Shown here piece by piece: positions 7,793-16,852 of a stretch of 64,000 nucleotides of DNA (its first letter is position 1; each line of letters starts with the position of its first letter). The position numbers were made by a program, and so were the translations under genes. A model generated the notes under the pieces. The model was not told where the DNA came from. It saw only the letters and a list, made by a program, of their open reading frames with translations, and searched no databases. Source of the stretch: Lachnospira hominis (ex Liu et al. 2021) (GTDB lineage: Bacteria > Bacillota > Clostridia > Lachnospirales > Lachnospiraceae); contig NZ_JACOPD010000008.1 of the NCBI RefSeq assembly GCF_014287955.1, forward strand, positions 1 through 64,000. Reading direction: 5' to 3'.

Positions 7793-10700
7793 ATGAATAA
7801 GAAAGAAGAAACATACTTTTTAGCTTTATCAGAAGATAGATCTGAAATAGCTAATGTTCTAGACCGACGTGCTGTTAGAGGATATAAGGATAGTGTTGTT
7901 GAGAAATATTCTGATCAGGCACACTTTATTTATGAATTATTGCAAAATGCGGATGATGCCTGTGCAACAAGGGCTAGATTTATACTTGAAGAAAATAGGC
8001 TTATTTTTGCACATAATGGTTCAAGACATTTTTCTGTATCTAACCCTGCAAATGAAGATGTGGATTCAGAGAATAAAACATTAGGTGATATTAATGCTAT
8101 CACTTCTATTGCTAACTCAAATAAAACAGGGGCATCAATTGGTAAGTTTGGTGTTGGATTTAAGGCTGTATTTCAATATACTCAAACTCCATATATTTAT
8201 GATCCGAATTTCAGGTTTAAGATTGAAAGATTTATTGTACCGGTTATGCTAACAGATGATTTCCCTGGCAGAAGATTTGATGAAACATTATTTGTATTTC
8301 CGTTCAATCATCATGAGAGAGATGCAGCGGAAGCTTATAGTGACATATCTAATAAATTAAGAAATCTTTCGTATCCTTTATTATTTTTGACACGTTTAAA
8401 GTATATCGAATTTGAATTTGATAATGTTCTTGGTTTGTATGGGAAGGATATAAAGGAAACAATAAAACTTGATGGGACAATTGCTGAGCATATGATTCTT
8501 ACTCAGAATGCAGGTGATGATTTATATGATGAGGATTTATGGCTCTTTTCTCGTCTAGACGAATGTGAACGTAGATATTCAGTTGGGTTCTTTGTGGATA
8601 GGGAAGGACATCTGAGACCTGTTAATGAACCTGCATTTTGCTTCTTTCCAACTAAGGAAGTTACAAATTTGAATTTTATTTTACATGCGCCATTCCTGTT
8701 GACAGATAGCCGTGAAGGTATTCGTGCGGGGGTTGTTCATAATGATAAGATGATAAAAAGATTAGCGGATTTGGCTGCTGATTCTATGGAGTATCTTAGA
8801 GATATTGGTGTGAAGAAATCTAATCGTTTAATCAACGATAATATTGTCGAAATTATTCCAGTTGATGAGAGTGACTTTAGCGATCCATCTGATAAACGTA
8901 AGGTGTCATTCCTTCCATTTTATGAATCAATAAAGAAGAAGTTTGAAGTGACAGAGCTTATTCCTACATTGGATGACTATGTTATGCCAGATAATGCATA
9001 TTGGGCAGCAGTACCTCAGCTTGCACAATTGTTTTCAAATGTTCAGCTTGGAGAGATAACAGAAAACAAAGATGCTCAGTGGGCTTTTGTATCTTTGGGA
9101 CGTGATGAAGTTCAGAGAAATAACAAGGCATTATTTAACTATATTGAAGACTTAGTAAAAACAAATCTTAATGAAGATGCGATCATAAATGGTAGATCGA
9201 GAGATTTCTATTATAACCGTGTTTTAGGCGTAAGACAGTCACTTGAAAGTGTAAAAGGTATAACTGGTACATTTATTGAAAATCAGGAAATAAGCTGGTT
9301 ACATGAGTTTTATAAGTGGTTATCGGAGACAAAACATAGAATGGATGTTAGTACAGATAAACCTATTTTTTTAGATCAGAATGGGAAAGCAGCTGCAGCT
9401 TTTGATGATGAAGAACAGTTGATTTTATTTTTGCCTGTCAAAGGTGTTGAGGGATACAAGGTTGTAAATGAAGAACTTCTAAAAAATAAAGATACTCTTG
9501 AGTTTATTAAATCGATAGGGGTTAAACAGCCTTCATTAAAAGATCAGATTTATAATATCATTTTGCCTCAATACACTAATGAAGCAGATATTGACACAAA
9601 TCCACATTTTATGATTTTCTTCAATTATTACTGTAAGTGTTCAAATGAAGAGATAGAAGAATTTATAGATCTTATAAAGGCATATGATTTTTTGACGTTT
9701 TATGAGGATGGAGTTGCGTATAGAGGTCGTGCTTCAGAAATGTATATGCCTACAGATGAACTTGTTAGATATTTTGAAAGCAAGCCTTCAACTAGATTTA
9801 TTGATTTGGATAGTTATAAATCAATGGTTGGTCGTGAACGTGAGAAGTATTTAATTTCATTTCTAACAGAATTAGGAGTCAAATCGTCACCATCTGTGTA
9901 CACAGAAAGGAATGATGGGTATTATAGTCAGTCATCGGAGAATTTTGTAGATGGTTTGAGAGAAATAATAGAATCTGTTGAAGAATCAAAGGATTCAGAT
10001 TTGTCTGCCTTTTTGTGGAAACAGCTATGTGTAATGGTTGAAACGAATAAGCTGAATTATTATGTCCTAAAAAAGACATTAAGAACAAGACCAGATGGAC
10101 GTTATAAGTTTAGAACGGAATATGAGGATTCATCTACTAAAGTTGATTTGACTAGCAAGAAATGGCTTGTTAATAATGAAGGTGTATTTGTGGTTGCAAA
10201 AGAACTTACAAAGGGCGAATTATCTTCAATTTATGATATTGAAAATGAAGGAGCGGCTAGTCTGTTAGCTATTCTCGATATTTCGGATGTTGGACAATAT
10301 AAGGATGAAAGTGAAGATGATAGTTACTTGACCGACACTCAACGTGAAAAGATAGAATTTGCAGATAAGTTGAATGCTTTGGGAATCAATGAAGATGACT
10401 TGGAGGACTTCAAGGAGTTTAAGAAACAAAAAGAAGCTCAAAAACGAGTTACTGAAATAGAACATAATTCTAGAAATGGTTCATCAAATGGTGGACAAAA
10501 GAATATCGAAGCTGAAGATATAGATGATTTACTTGACGATGAAGAAGATAAAGAAACTTCAGAACCAAAGGAAAAAAAGAAAATAAATAAAGCAATTACA
10601 GATGTTATTAAGGATATTGCAAGAAGGACTAAGGAAAGAGGTACTGAAGTATTCGTTTCAGAAATAACAGAAGACGATGATACGGATGAAGATGAATTAA

Positions 10701-13012
10701 TGCCTTCTGCTATAGATTACAGTAAGAAGATAGAACGTGCAAAACAGAAAAGTGCAGCGGAAATTGATAAGATTACTTATTTTGAGGAATTACAGAAAAA
10801 GGTTCTTTCAACAGAAAGATACTCATATGGCTGGTTTACGACATTGCTTGAGATGGAGAGTATTAATGGTGATGAGACTAACTCAAGAAGTAGGGAGGTA
10901 TATATAAGTTTTGCAAAGGTAGAAAAAGAACCAGGCACTAAACGTACATTAGTGTTGAAACACCCGAATCAATACATACCACAGTTTATGGAGGATTTGT
11001 CTGATATTCCTTTAGTACTTCATATGGGTGATCAGACAAAAACTGTTGCTATCGAGGTTGCAAACATTAAGTCATATACGCTTCGAGTAAAAATGAAAAA
11101 TACAGAGGCTATTGATGATATTGATTTGAGCATGGTTACATCTGCAACTATTGATGCTAAAAGTCCTGCTTTCTTACTTGAAGAATTGCGTAAGCAGTTT
11201 GCAGAGTTTGAATTTGATGATGATTATAATATGCAGGAAAATTTGTGTGAGAATATCGAGTTTGTATTTGGCCCTCCAGGTACAGGAAAGACAACTCATC
11301 TAGTAAAGAATGTTTTACTGCCTATTATGAAAAATAGTAGAGAATGTAAGGTCCTTGTGTTGACTCCTACTAATAAATCAGCAGATGTCCTTGTAAATCG
11401 AATCATGGAAGTGTCTGGAAGTGACACATCATATAATGATTGGTTAGTAAGATTTGGTGCTACAGGTGAAGAGAAAATTGAGCAGAGTCCAGTGTTTAGA
11501 GATAAAACTTTTGATATAAGAACATTGGTAAAGAATGTCACAGTCACTACGATAGCAAGATTTCCTTATGATTTTTTTATGCCAGATGGTGCAAGAATAT
11601 TTTTGAATGGAATGAATTGGGATTACATTATTATTGATGAAGCATCAATGATTCCTCTCGTAAATATTGTATATCCTCTTTATAAAAAGACTCCTAAGAA
11701 GTTTATTATTGCAGGCGATCCTTTTCAGATTGAACCGATTACATCTATTGACCTTTGGAAGAACGAAAATATATATACAATGGTACATTTGGATTTATTT
11801 GTTAAGCCGGAGACGATACCATATCAGTATAAAGTGGAATTTTTGACAACACAGTATCGTAGTGTTCCTGATATTGGAGATGTTTTTAGTAACTTTGCGT
11901 ATGGAGGTATTTTAAAGCATTATCGTAGTGCAGATAGTCAAAGACCTTTGAATGTAGGTAATGACCTTGGAATTGAGACACTGAATGTGATCAAGTTCCC
12001 TGTAAGTAAATATGAAAGTATTTATCGCTGTAAAAGATTACAACATAGCAGTTCCTATCAGGTTTATTCAGCAATATTTACATTTGAATATGTTAGTTAT
12101 TTGTCACGAGCTATAGCAGAAAACAATCCTGGAGAGTTATTTAGAATTGGAGTTATTGCACCATATAGAGCACAGGCAGATATGATTGACAAATTATTGG
12201 CATCAGAGAATTTTCCAAAAGAAGTTAATGTTCAGGTTGGGACAATTCATGGTTTCCAGGGTGATGAGTGTGACATTATATTTGCAGTATTTAATACACC
12301 GCCATCAATATCAGCGTCAAAGGAAATGTTCTTAAACAAGAAGAATATCATTAATGTTTCTATTAGTAGAGCGAGAGACTATTTATTTATTGTAATGCCG
12401 GATGACAAAACAGAGAATATTGATAATCTTCGTTTAGTTAAGAAAGTTGAGGGGCTTATTCAAAGTACAGACGCATGGAATGAATTTGCATCACCAGATT
12501 TAGAAGATTTGATGTTTGGTGATTCTAAATACTTGGAGAATAATGTCTTTTCAACCAGTCATCAAAGTGTAAATGTTTACTGTTTGCCTGAAAAAATATA
12601 TGAAGTAAGAACGGAAGACACTGCTGTCGATGTTCAGATTCATAGAGCAGTAGGTCAAGCTGTACCTATAGAAAAGACAGCTAATAAGATATCAGAAGAT
12701 TATGATTCTTATAATTTGGATAAGGCATTAATACCAGAAAAATTGAGAAGAAAAGCGATAGATCTTCATGTAAGAGGGGCTATAAATGGCTGGTGCTATT
12801 TGGTGCCTTATGAGGGAAAACTGAAACACTTCACTGTCAAAAAGACGGTTGGAATGTTTATTCCAATAATGAGAAATGGACAGGAAAAAATGGTTAGTGT
12901 TTCTGTTGTTGAGGAGGAGAGAATTATTTATATATCCTCTGATATGTTCAAAATATATGAACAAGGGTTAAGAGAACCTAAAGGAATTAGACTGAAAAAG
13001 AGTTTTTGTTAA
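7793..13012 (+). CDS. Sacsin-type HATPase fused to UPF1-like SF1 helicase
   Basis: This 1739-aa protein starts with a GHKL/Hsp90-like ATPase domain: ELLQNADDA (N52, D54) and GKFGVGFKAVF (117-127), the pattern of sacsin N-terminal repeats. Residues 200-830 are unassigned. A very acidic, charged linker lies at roughly 840-980. A superfamily 1 helicase follows: Walker A GPPGTGKTT at 1160-1168, IIIDEAS with D1282/E1283, AGDPFQIEPI, TIHGFQGDE near 1486 and SISRARDYL near 1523. A GHKL clamp plus a helicase suggests ATP-gated handling of nucleic acid. Related ATPases occur in restriction-like and anti-phage loci. It is paired with the helicase-nuclease upstream and I know no named system with this exact pair. 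The start is set by AGAGAGG before ATG 7793. Confidence 0.7.
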   Translation: MNKKEETYFLALSEDRSEIANVLDRRAVRGYKDSVVEKYSDQAHFIYELLQNADDACATRARFILEENRLIFAHNGSRHFSVSNPANEDVDSENKTLGDINAITSIANSNKTGASIGKFGVGFKAVFQYTQTPYIYDPNFRFKIERFIVPVMLTDDFPGRRFDETLFVFPFNHHERDAAEAYSDISNKLRNLSYPLLFLTRLKYIEFEFDNVLGLYGKDIKETIKLDGTIAEHMILTQNAGDDLYDEDLWLFSRLDECERRYSVGFFVDREGHLRPVNEPAFCFFPTKEVTNLNFILHAPFLLTDSREGIRAGVVHNDKMIKRLADLAADSMEYLRDIGVKKSNRLINDNIVEIIPVDESDFSDPSDKRKVSFLPFYESIKKKFEVTELIPTLDDYVMPDNAYWAAVPQLAQLFSNVQLGEITENKDAQWAFVSLGRDEVQRNNKALFNYIEDLVKTNLNEDAIINGRSRDFYYNRVLGVRQSLESVKGITGTFIENQEISWLHEFYKWLSETKHRMDVSTDKPIFLDQNGKAAAAFDDEEQLILFLPVKGVEGYKVVNEELLKNKDTLEFIKSIGVKQPSLKDQIYNIILPQYTNEADIDTNPHFMIFFNYYCKCSNEEIEEFIDLIKAYDFLTFYEDGVAYRGRASEMYMPTDELVRYFESKPSTRFIDLDSYKSMVGREREKYLISFLTELGVKSSPSVYTERNDGYYSQSSENFVDGLREIIESVEESKDSDLSAFLWKQLCVMVETNKLNYYVLKKTLRTRPDGRYKFRTEYEDSSTKVDLTSKKWLVNNEGVFVVAKELTKGELSSIYDIENEGAASLLAILDISDVGQYKDESEDDSYLTDTQREKIEFADKLNALGINEDDLEDFKEFKKQKEAQKRVTEIEHNSRNGSSNGGQKNIEAEDIDDLLDDEEDKETSEPKEKKKINKAITDVIKDIARRTKERGTEVFVSEITEDDDTDEDELMPSAIDYSKKIERAKQKSAAEIDKITYFEELQKKVLSTERYSYGWFTTLLEMESINGDETNSRSREVYISFAKVEKEPGTKRTLVLKHPNQYIPQFMEDLSDIPLVLHMGDQTKTVAIEVANIKSYTLRVKMKNTEAIDDIDLSMVTSATIDAKSPAFLLEELRKQFAEFEFDDDYNMQENLCENIEFVFGPPGTGKTTHLVKNVLLPIMKNSRECKVLVLTPTNKSADVLVNRIMEVSGSDTSYNDWLVRFGATGEEKIEQSPVFRDKTFDIRTLVKNVTVTTIARFPYDFFMPDGARIFLNGMNWDYIIIDEASMIPLVNIVYPLYKKTPKKFIIAGDPFQIEPITSIDLWKNENIYTMVHLDLFVKPETIPYQYKVEFLTTQYRSVPDIGDVFSNFAYGGILKHYRSADSQRPLNVGNDLGIETLNVIKFPVSKYESIYRCKRLQHSSSYQVYSAIFTFEYVSYLSRAIAENNPGELFRIGVIAPYRAQADMIDKLLASENFPKEVNVQVGTIHGFQGDECDIIFAVFNTPPSISASKEMFLNKKNIINVSISRARDYLFIVMPDDKTENIDNLRLVKKVEGLIQSTDAWNEFASPDLEDLMFGDSKYLENNVFSTSHQSVNVYCLPEKIYEVRTEDTAVDVQIHRAVGQAVPIEKTANKISEDYDSYNLDKALIPEKLRRKAIDLHVRGAINGWCYLVPYEGKLKHFTVKKTVGMFIPIMRNGQEKMVSVSVVEEERIIYISSDMFKIYEQGLREPKGIRLKKSFC

Positions 13013-13116
13013 TTTCTGAGTTGTTTAATAAGGAAAAAGTTAATATGTAAACAAGCTTAAATAATATTTAATATAGTACTGAAATATTATTTGTAATATG
13101 AAACAAGCTCATATAT

Positions 13117-13225
13117 CCCTTAGCCACTAAGGGCACACTTCTATACCTACCTATACGGCAGGTGATGTGCGCCCTCATTTTATTTCGGGAGTTGCGGGAT
13201 AAATCCCGGTCAAGGCTAGGCCTTG
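13117..13225. other. Structured intergenic segment with four stem-loops
   Basis: CCCTTAG/CTAAGGG (13117-13133) is a perfect 7-bp stem. It competes with GGGCACAC (13131-13138) pairing to GTGCGCCC (13167-13174). CGGGAT/ATCCCG (13195-13208) and CAAGGC/GCCTTG (13211-13225) follow. No coding sequence is apparent. It lies between the 3' ends of two convergent genes, so it could hold terminators for both, an RNA, or a transfer/replication origin of the mobilizable element. Confidence 0.4.
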
Positions 13226-13263
13226 CACAGACGAGGGCTGCTATCCATACACGCGGTAAACTG

Positions 13264-14085
13264 CTATTTTCTCTTCTTTTTGCCACGTCCGTTTCCTTTG
13301 GTAGATTTGAATGCTGTGGAATACCGTTCCACAATATCCATAAAAGTCTTGAATTCGTAAGGATCCATTTTCGTAAAATTCATTTGAAAAAGTTTGCTGT
13401 ATGTCAGCATCTGCTTTTGGGTTATGCTGTCTGCTTTCTGGACTTCCTCACAGGTATCCATGAATTCATCAAAAACAGTATCATCACTTCCGGTATTGGA
13501 ATCTTTTTTATGTAATTCACGTAGATTTTTTGCAATCGCAGAAATATCATTTCCCAACAGATTATCAAAATAATTATCTTCATCAATGAGAGCTGCCTTT
13601 AGTGAGCACATATAGTGGTCACTGTCAGAGAGTGCATATTTGTTTTTTATCATTGCCCGGTTGTGTTCTATGTATTTGTTCATATTGCGAATCTGAGCAG
13701 ATGCCAGATTGTCAACATAGATTTCAAGGTCAGATAAAAAATCTGGAAAATGAGGATCCTTTATCATTTCACAAATCAGTCGAACATTCAGATTGTGTTC
13801 TTTTAGCAAATCTATCGTATCATCATCCAGACCGAGTTCATCAACAGGGAAAGGATGGCATTCACGGTTTTCTGTAATACCCAGTAAGTAATCACTGGTT
13901 ACTCCATAGAAGCTTGCCAGAGTAATGATTACATTCACGGTAATCGCATTCTTGGTATCATCGCTTTCGTAGCTGCCTAGAGCAGATTTTGAGATTCCAG
14001 TTTTTTCGGATAGTTCTACGAGAGAGAGTCCTCGTTCGGTTCTTAAATCTTTTAACTTTTCCTGTAGCGTCAATTTACAATTCAT
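13264..14085 (-). CDS. XRE-family transcriptional regulator of element B
   Basis: This 273-aa protein has an N-terminal helix-turn-helix at about residues 8-65 (LRTERGLSLVELSEKTG, then KSALGSYE and ASFYGVTSDYLLG). A long helical C-terminal region and a very basic tail (GNGRGKKKRK) follow. It reads divergently from the mobilization genes, so it is the likely master regulator of the element. AAGGA precedes ATG 14085. Its promoter (TTGATA and TATAAT, 18-bp spacer) contains a perfect palindrome in the spacer. The C-terminal region has no domain I recognise. Confidence 0.8.
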   Translation of the reverse strand: MNCKLTLQEKLKDLRTERGLSLVELSEKTGISKSALGSYESDDTKNAITVNVIITLASFYGVTSDYLLGITENRECHPFPVDELGLDDDTIDLLKEHNLNVRLICEMIKDPHFPDFLSDLEIYVDNLASAQIRNMNKYIEHNRAMIKNKYALSDSDHYMCSLKAALIDEDNYFDNLLGNDISAIAKNLRELHKKDSNTGSDDTVFDEFMDTCEEVQKADSITQKQMLTYSKLFQMNFTKMDPYEFKTFMDIVERYSTAFKSTKGNGRGKKKRK

Positions 14086-14126
14086 ATAGCAGAGTCCTTT
14101 TTATTTATAGCGATTAAATCCCTTTT

Positions 14127-14156
14127 ATTATACAACAGAACATATGTTCCTATCAA
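14127..14156 (-). promoter_or_regulatory. Promoter with LexA-box-like operator GAACATATGTTC
   Basis: On the minus strand -35 TTGATA (14156-14151) and -10 TATAAT (14132-14127) are 18 bp apart and serve the XRE gene. The 12-bp palindrome GAACATATGTTC (14138-14149) fills the spacer. It fits the Gram-positive LexA/DinR box GAAC-N4-GTTC, so SOS control of the regulator is plausible. An autoregulatory XRE operator is the alternative. Confidence 0.55.
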
Positions 14157-14451
14157 GATGAATTTCCAAAAGAGTGGAAATTTTTATTTTTTTGCAAAAA
14201 ATCCTACCTTTCGGATATATGGGAAATGCACTTTGAATTTGAGAAAATCTCTATACAACTTCATGAGCATTCCAAATCACTACCGCATCGGGGAAGTCAG
14301 CGATGATCCGGAAATAATTCGGAGAGCCGGCCAAGAGCGTGATAACGGCACAGTCCAAGATAGTCTATAAAGCTAAAGAAACCAGAGGTTACCTGCCAGG
14401 AAATGATGAGGGGAAATGACAAAAATGAATTTTGGATAGGGAGGATTTCAA
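14150..14451. other. Intergenic region before the mobilization operon
   Basis: About 300 bp without a supported gene. A stem AATTTCCA/TGGAAATT (14161-14182) is followed by a T-rich tract and looks like a terminator or attenuator. The rest must hold the promoter of the mobilization genes and is a candidate place for the oriT of element B, but I see no decisive nick-site motif. The short ATG frame at 14158-14370 overlaps this stem and has no family resemblance. Confidence 0.4.
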
Positions 14452-14754
14452 ATGGAAGAAAATGAAAAGTTACACAAGATTCGTGTAGAACTTGAAAAAG
14501 CAAAAAAAGAAAAAAAGCAGGCAGAAAGGCAGATTGTAAGAGCAGAGAATCGTTTGAAGTATCGTGAGAATCTGAGCAGGAAGGCAAGAACACATAGATT
14601 AATTGTGCTTGGTGCGGTTATGGAACAGTATTTTCCGGAACTAAAAGAGTTATCGGAAGTACAGCTTGGTCAGATGATGGAGCATCTAGATATCAATGCA
14701 CTTCATGGAGCGTTTAATAAGGCATTAGTAAATAGCAGACAGGAGGATTGCTGA
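14452..14754 (+). CDS. DUF3847-type small mobilization accessory protein
   Basis: This 100-aa protein is basic and helical at the N-terminus (a Lys/Glu-rich coiled-coil stretch around residues 5-45), then has LGAVMEQYFPELKELSEVQLGQMMEHL. It resembles DUF3847 proteins that accompany MobA/MobL relaxases in mobilizable elements of Bacteroides and Clostridia. Its stop overlaps the relaxase start (TGATG), showing translational coupling. A relaxosome accessory role is inferred. The start is set by GGGAGG. Confidence 0.6.
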   Translation: MEENEKLHKIRVELEKAKKEKKQAERQIVRAENRLKYRENLSRKARTHRLIVLGAVMEQYFPELKELSEVQLGQMMEHLDINALHGAFNKALVNSRQEDC

Positions 14755-16229
14755 TGGCGATTTATCATTTTCATGTAACACAGGTTTCCAGAGGGAAGGG
14801 GCAGTCAGCAATCGCAGCAGCAGCGTATCGAGCTGGTGAAAGACTACAGGATCATTATTATGGAGAATATGCAGATTATACAGCAAAAGGTGGAGTGGTT
14901 TATACCGAGATTATAGTTCCAGAGTATGTGCCGGAGTCTTTTCGTGACAGGGAAATGTTATGGAATGAAGTAGAGAGGGTAGAGATGCATCCGAAAGCAC
15001 AGCTTGCATATAGCTTTGATTTTGCACTTATGAATGAATTTTCAATGGAAGAAAACATTATACTTGCAAAAAGATTTATAAAAGAAAACTTCATTGCTAA
15101 AGGAATGATCGCTGATATGGCTGTTCATAATCCCGACAAAAAGGAAAGAGATAATCCTCATGTTCATGTGCTCTGTCCAATCAGACCAATGAATACGGAT
15201 GGAACATGGGGAGAAAAGCAGAGAAGAGAATACCTTTTTGATGAGGGTGGAAAGCCTGTTCTTGACAGTAAAGGACATCAGAAATTCAATGCGGTTCCTA
15301 CAACAGATTGGGGCAGACCAGAAACGCTGGAAACATGGAGGAAAGCCTGGGCGGATATGATAAACGACGAATTTCAGAAAAAAGGAATGCAGGAGAGGAT
15401 TGATCACAGGAGTTATGAAGCACAGGGAATTATGCTGATTCCACAGATTCATGAAGGACCAAATGTACGAAAGATGGAGGCAAAAGGAATTCGCACAGAG
15501 AAAGGAAGCCTTAATCGTCTGATTAAAGAAATCAATCAGGGAATTCTTTTGTTAAAGGAAAAGGTCAAAGATATTATGGATGTTATTTCTGAACTATCGG
15601 AGGAAATGCATAGAAACGAGAAATCCACAAAATCAGATCTTCCACAGTGTCTACAAAAGTATTTTGCGGACAGAAATGAAATGGCTGAATCTTATAGTTA
15701 TGGAAAAAACAAGGCAAGAAAAACAAATTTGAAGAAAATGGCGGAATTATTGGTTTATCTGGAAGAACATCATATTTCGACGATTGAAGAATTAAATGAG
15801 CATGTGAAAGGTAAGAAAGCGGAGCTTGGAATACTGGGGCAAGTAAATCGTCGGAAGAAAGCGGATATTGCTGAATTCAAGGAAAATCTCAGATATTTAA
15901 ACTGGTATGAAGAAGGAATCCCGGTAATAGGTGAGATTGAAAAAAGAAAATTCAATAAGGCAAAGGAGCGCATCAAAGCAGAGAATGGCGATACGCTTCG
16001 CAGATATCATATAGCAAAAAGAATTCTCACAGAAAAAGGTCTGTTAGGAAAAATGGATAAAACAGCCTTACAGCAGGAAATCAGCAGATTGAAAGCTGAA
16101 ACAAAAGAAAATTATGCAAGGTATAAGACACTGTCGAAAGATATTAAACAGCTTCAAGATATCTGTATGCTTTCTCAGAAACCCAAAGAACAGAAGAAGC
16201 AGAAAGCGAAGGAGGAGAACATTTTATGA
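14754..16229 (+). CDS. MobA/MobL-family relaxase
   Basis: This 491-aa MobQ-type relaxase nicks oriT and pilots the strand during mobilization. The N-terminus (AIYHFHVTQVSRGKGQSAIA, AAYRAGERL) and the HUH metal site NPHVHVLCP (H136, H138) are characteristic. An alpha-helical Lys/Glu-rich C-terminal region with coiled-coil potential runs from about residue 240. ATG 14754 is preferred to the upstream TTG because AGGAGG (14741-14746) fits it and it overlaps the preceding stop. There are no transfer-channel genes in element B, so it would need a co-resident conjugative system such as the one in region C. The frame is intact, so the element may still be mobilizable. Confidence 0.88.
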   Translation: MAIYHFHVTQVSRGKGQSAIAAAAYRAGERLQDHYYGEYADYTAKGGVVYTEIIVPEYVPESFRDREMLWNEVERVEMHPKAQLAYSFDFALMNEFSMEENIILAKRFIKENFIAKGMIADMAVHNPDKKERDNPHVHVLCPIRPMNTDGTWGEKQRREYLFDEGGKPVLDSKGHQKFNAVPTTDWGRPETLETWRKAWADMINDEFQKKGMQERIDHRSYEAQGIMLIPQIHEGPNVRKMEAKGIRTEKGSLNRLIKEINQGILLLKEKVKDIMDVISELSEEMHRNEKSTKSDLPQCLQKYFADRNEMAESYSYGKNKARKTNLKKMAELLVYLEEHHISTIEELNEHVKGKKAELGILGQVNRRKKADIAEFKENLRYLNWYEEGIPVIGEIEKRKFNKAKERIKAENGDTLRRYHIAKRILTEKGLLGKMDKTALQQEISRLKAETKENYARYKTLSKDIKQLQDICMLSQKPKEQKKQKAKEENIL

Positions 16230-16852
16230 GATTATTTGAAGCAGTAAAAGCAAATGTAACTGCAAGTCAGGCAGCTGCTTATTGCGGATTTACACCTAAT
16301 AGGTCAAAGATGATTTGCTGTCCTTTCCATAATGATAAGCACCCAAGTATGAAAGTTGATAAGAGATATTATTGCTTTGGATGTGGAGAACATGGAGACG
16401 CCATAGATTTTGTGGCAAAGTACTATGGTTTAGCACTTAAAGAAGCAGCGATGAAACTGGCGGATGATTTTGGAATCGATTATGACAGGAAGATACCGGC
16501 ATCTATAGAGATAAAGAGGGCGCAGATAAAACAGAATCAAGAGAGATTGCAAAAAAAGCAGATTCGGGATTTGTGTAAGGAACTGTCGGAATTGCATTCT
16601 TTCTTAAGAGAAAAGAAGCAAAAGCCGGTAACAAACGGAAATTTTACAAGCCTGAAATCCTATATTGATGACTTTGAATATGTGGATCATCTCTATGAAT
16701 ATTACATTTTGGAAGCATCAGATCAGACGAAAAAACAGGAGTATAAGCATATATTGGAGGAGGTTATAAGAATTGAGCGAAAATACGGAAAAGAATACAA
16801 CGGGCGAAGTATACAGGATGTTGGAATTGTCGGAGAAAAACAAGCCATTTAA
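16226..16852 (+). CDS. CHC2 zinc-finger primase-like protein
   Basis: This 208-aa protein has an N-terminal DnaG-type zinc finger with C32-x2-H35 and C50-x2-C53 (CPFH, then YYCFGCGEHGDAIDFV). A helical, charged remainder lacks a TOPRIM domain. It overlaps the relaxase stop by four bases (ATGA). In mobile elements such proteins pair with VapE-type primase/helicases for element replication, and the gene behind it is of that type. The coding region overlaps the start of the next frame by about 80 bp. Confidence 0.75.
   Translation: MRLFEAVKANVTASQAAAYCGFTPNRSKMICCPFHNDKHPSMKVDKRYYCFGCGEHGDAIDFVAKYYGLALKEAAMKLADDFGIDYDRKIPASIEIKRAQIKQNQERLQKKQIRDLCKELSELHSFLREKKQKPVTNGNFTSLKSYIDDFEYVDHLYEYYILEASDQTKKQEYKHILEEVIRIERKYGKEYNGRSIQDVGIVGEKQAI

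Noticed and set aside
13162..13877. Plus-strand frames opposite the XRE regulator
   Set aside because: They are antisense to a well-supported regulator and have no family match.
14158..14370. 70-codon frame upstream of the mobilization genes
   Set aside because: No binding site, overlaps a hairpin and T-rich tract, and shows no family resemblance.
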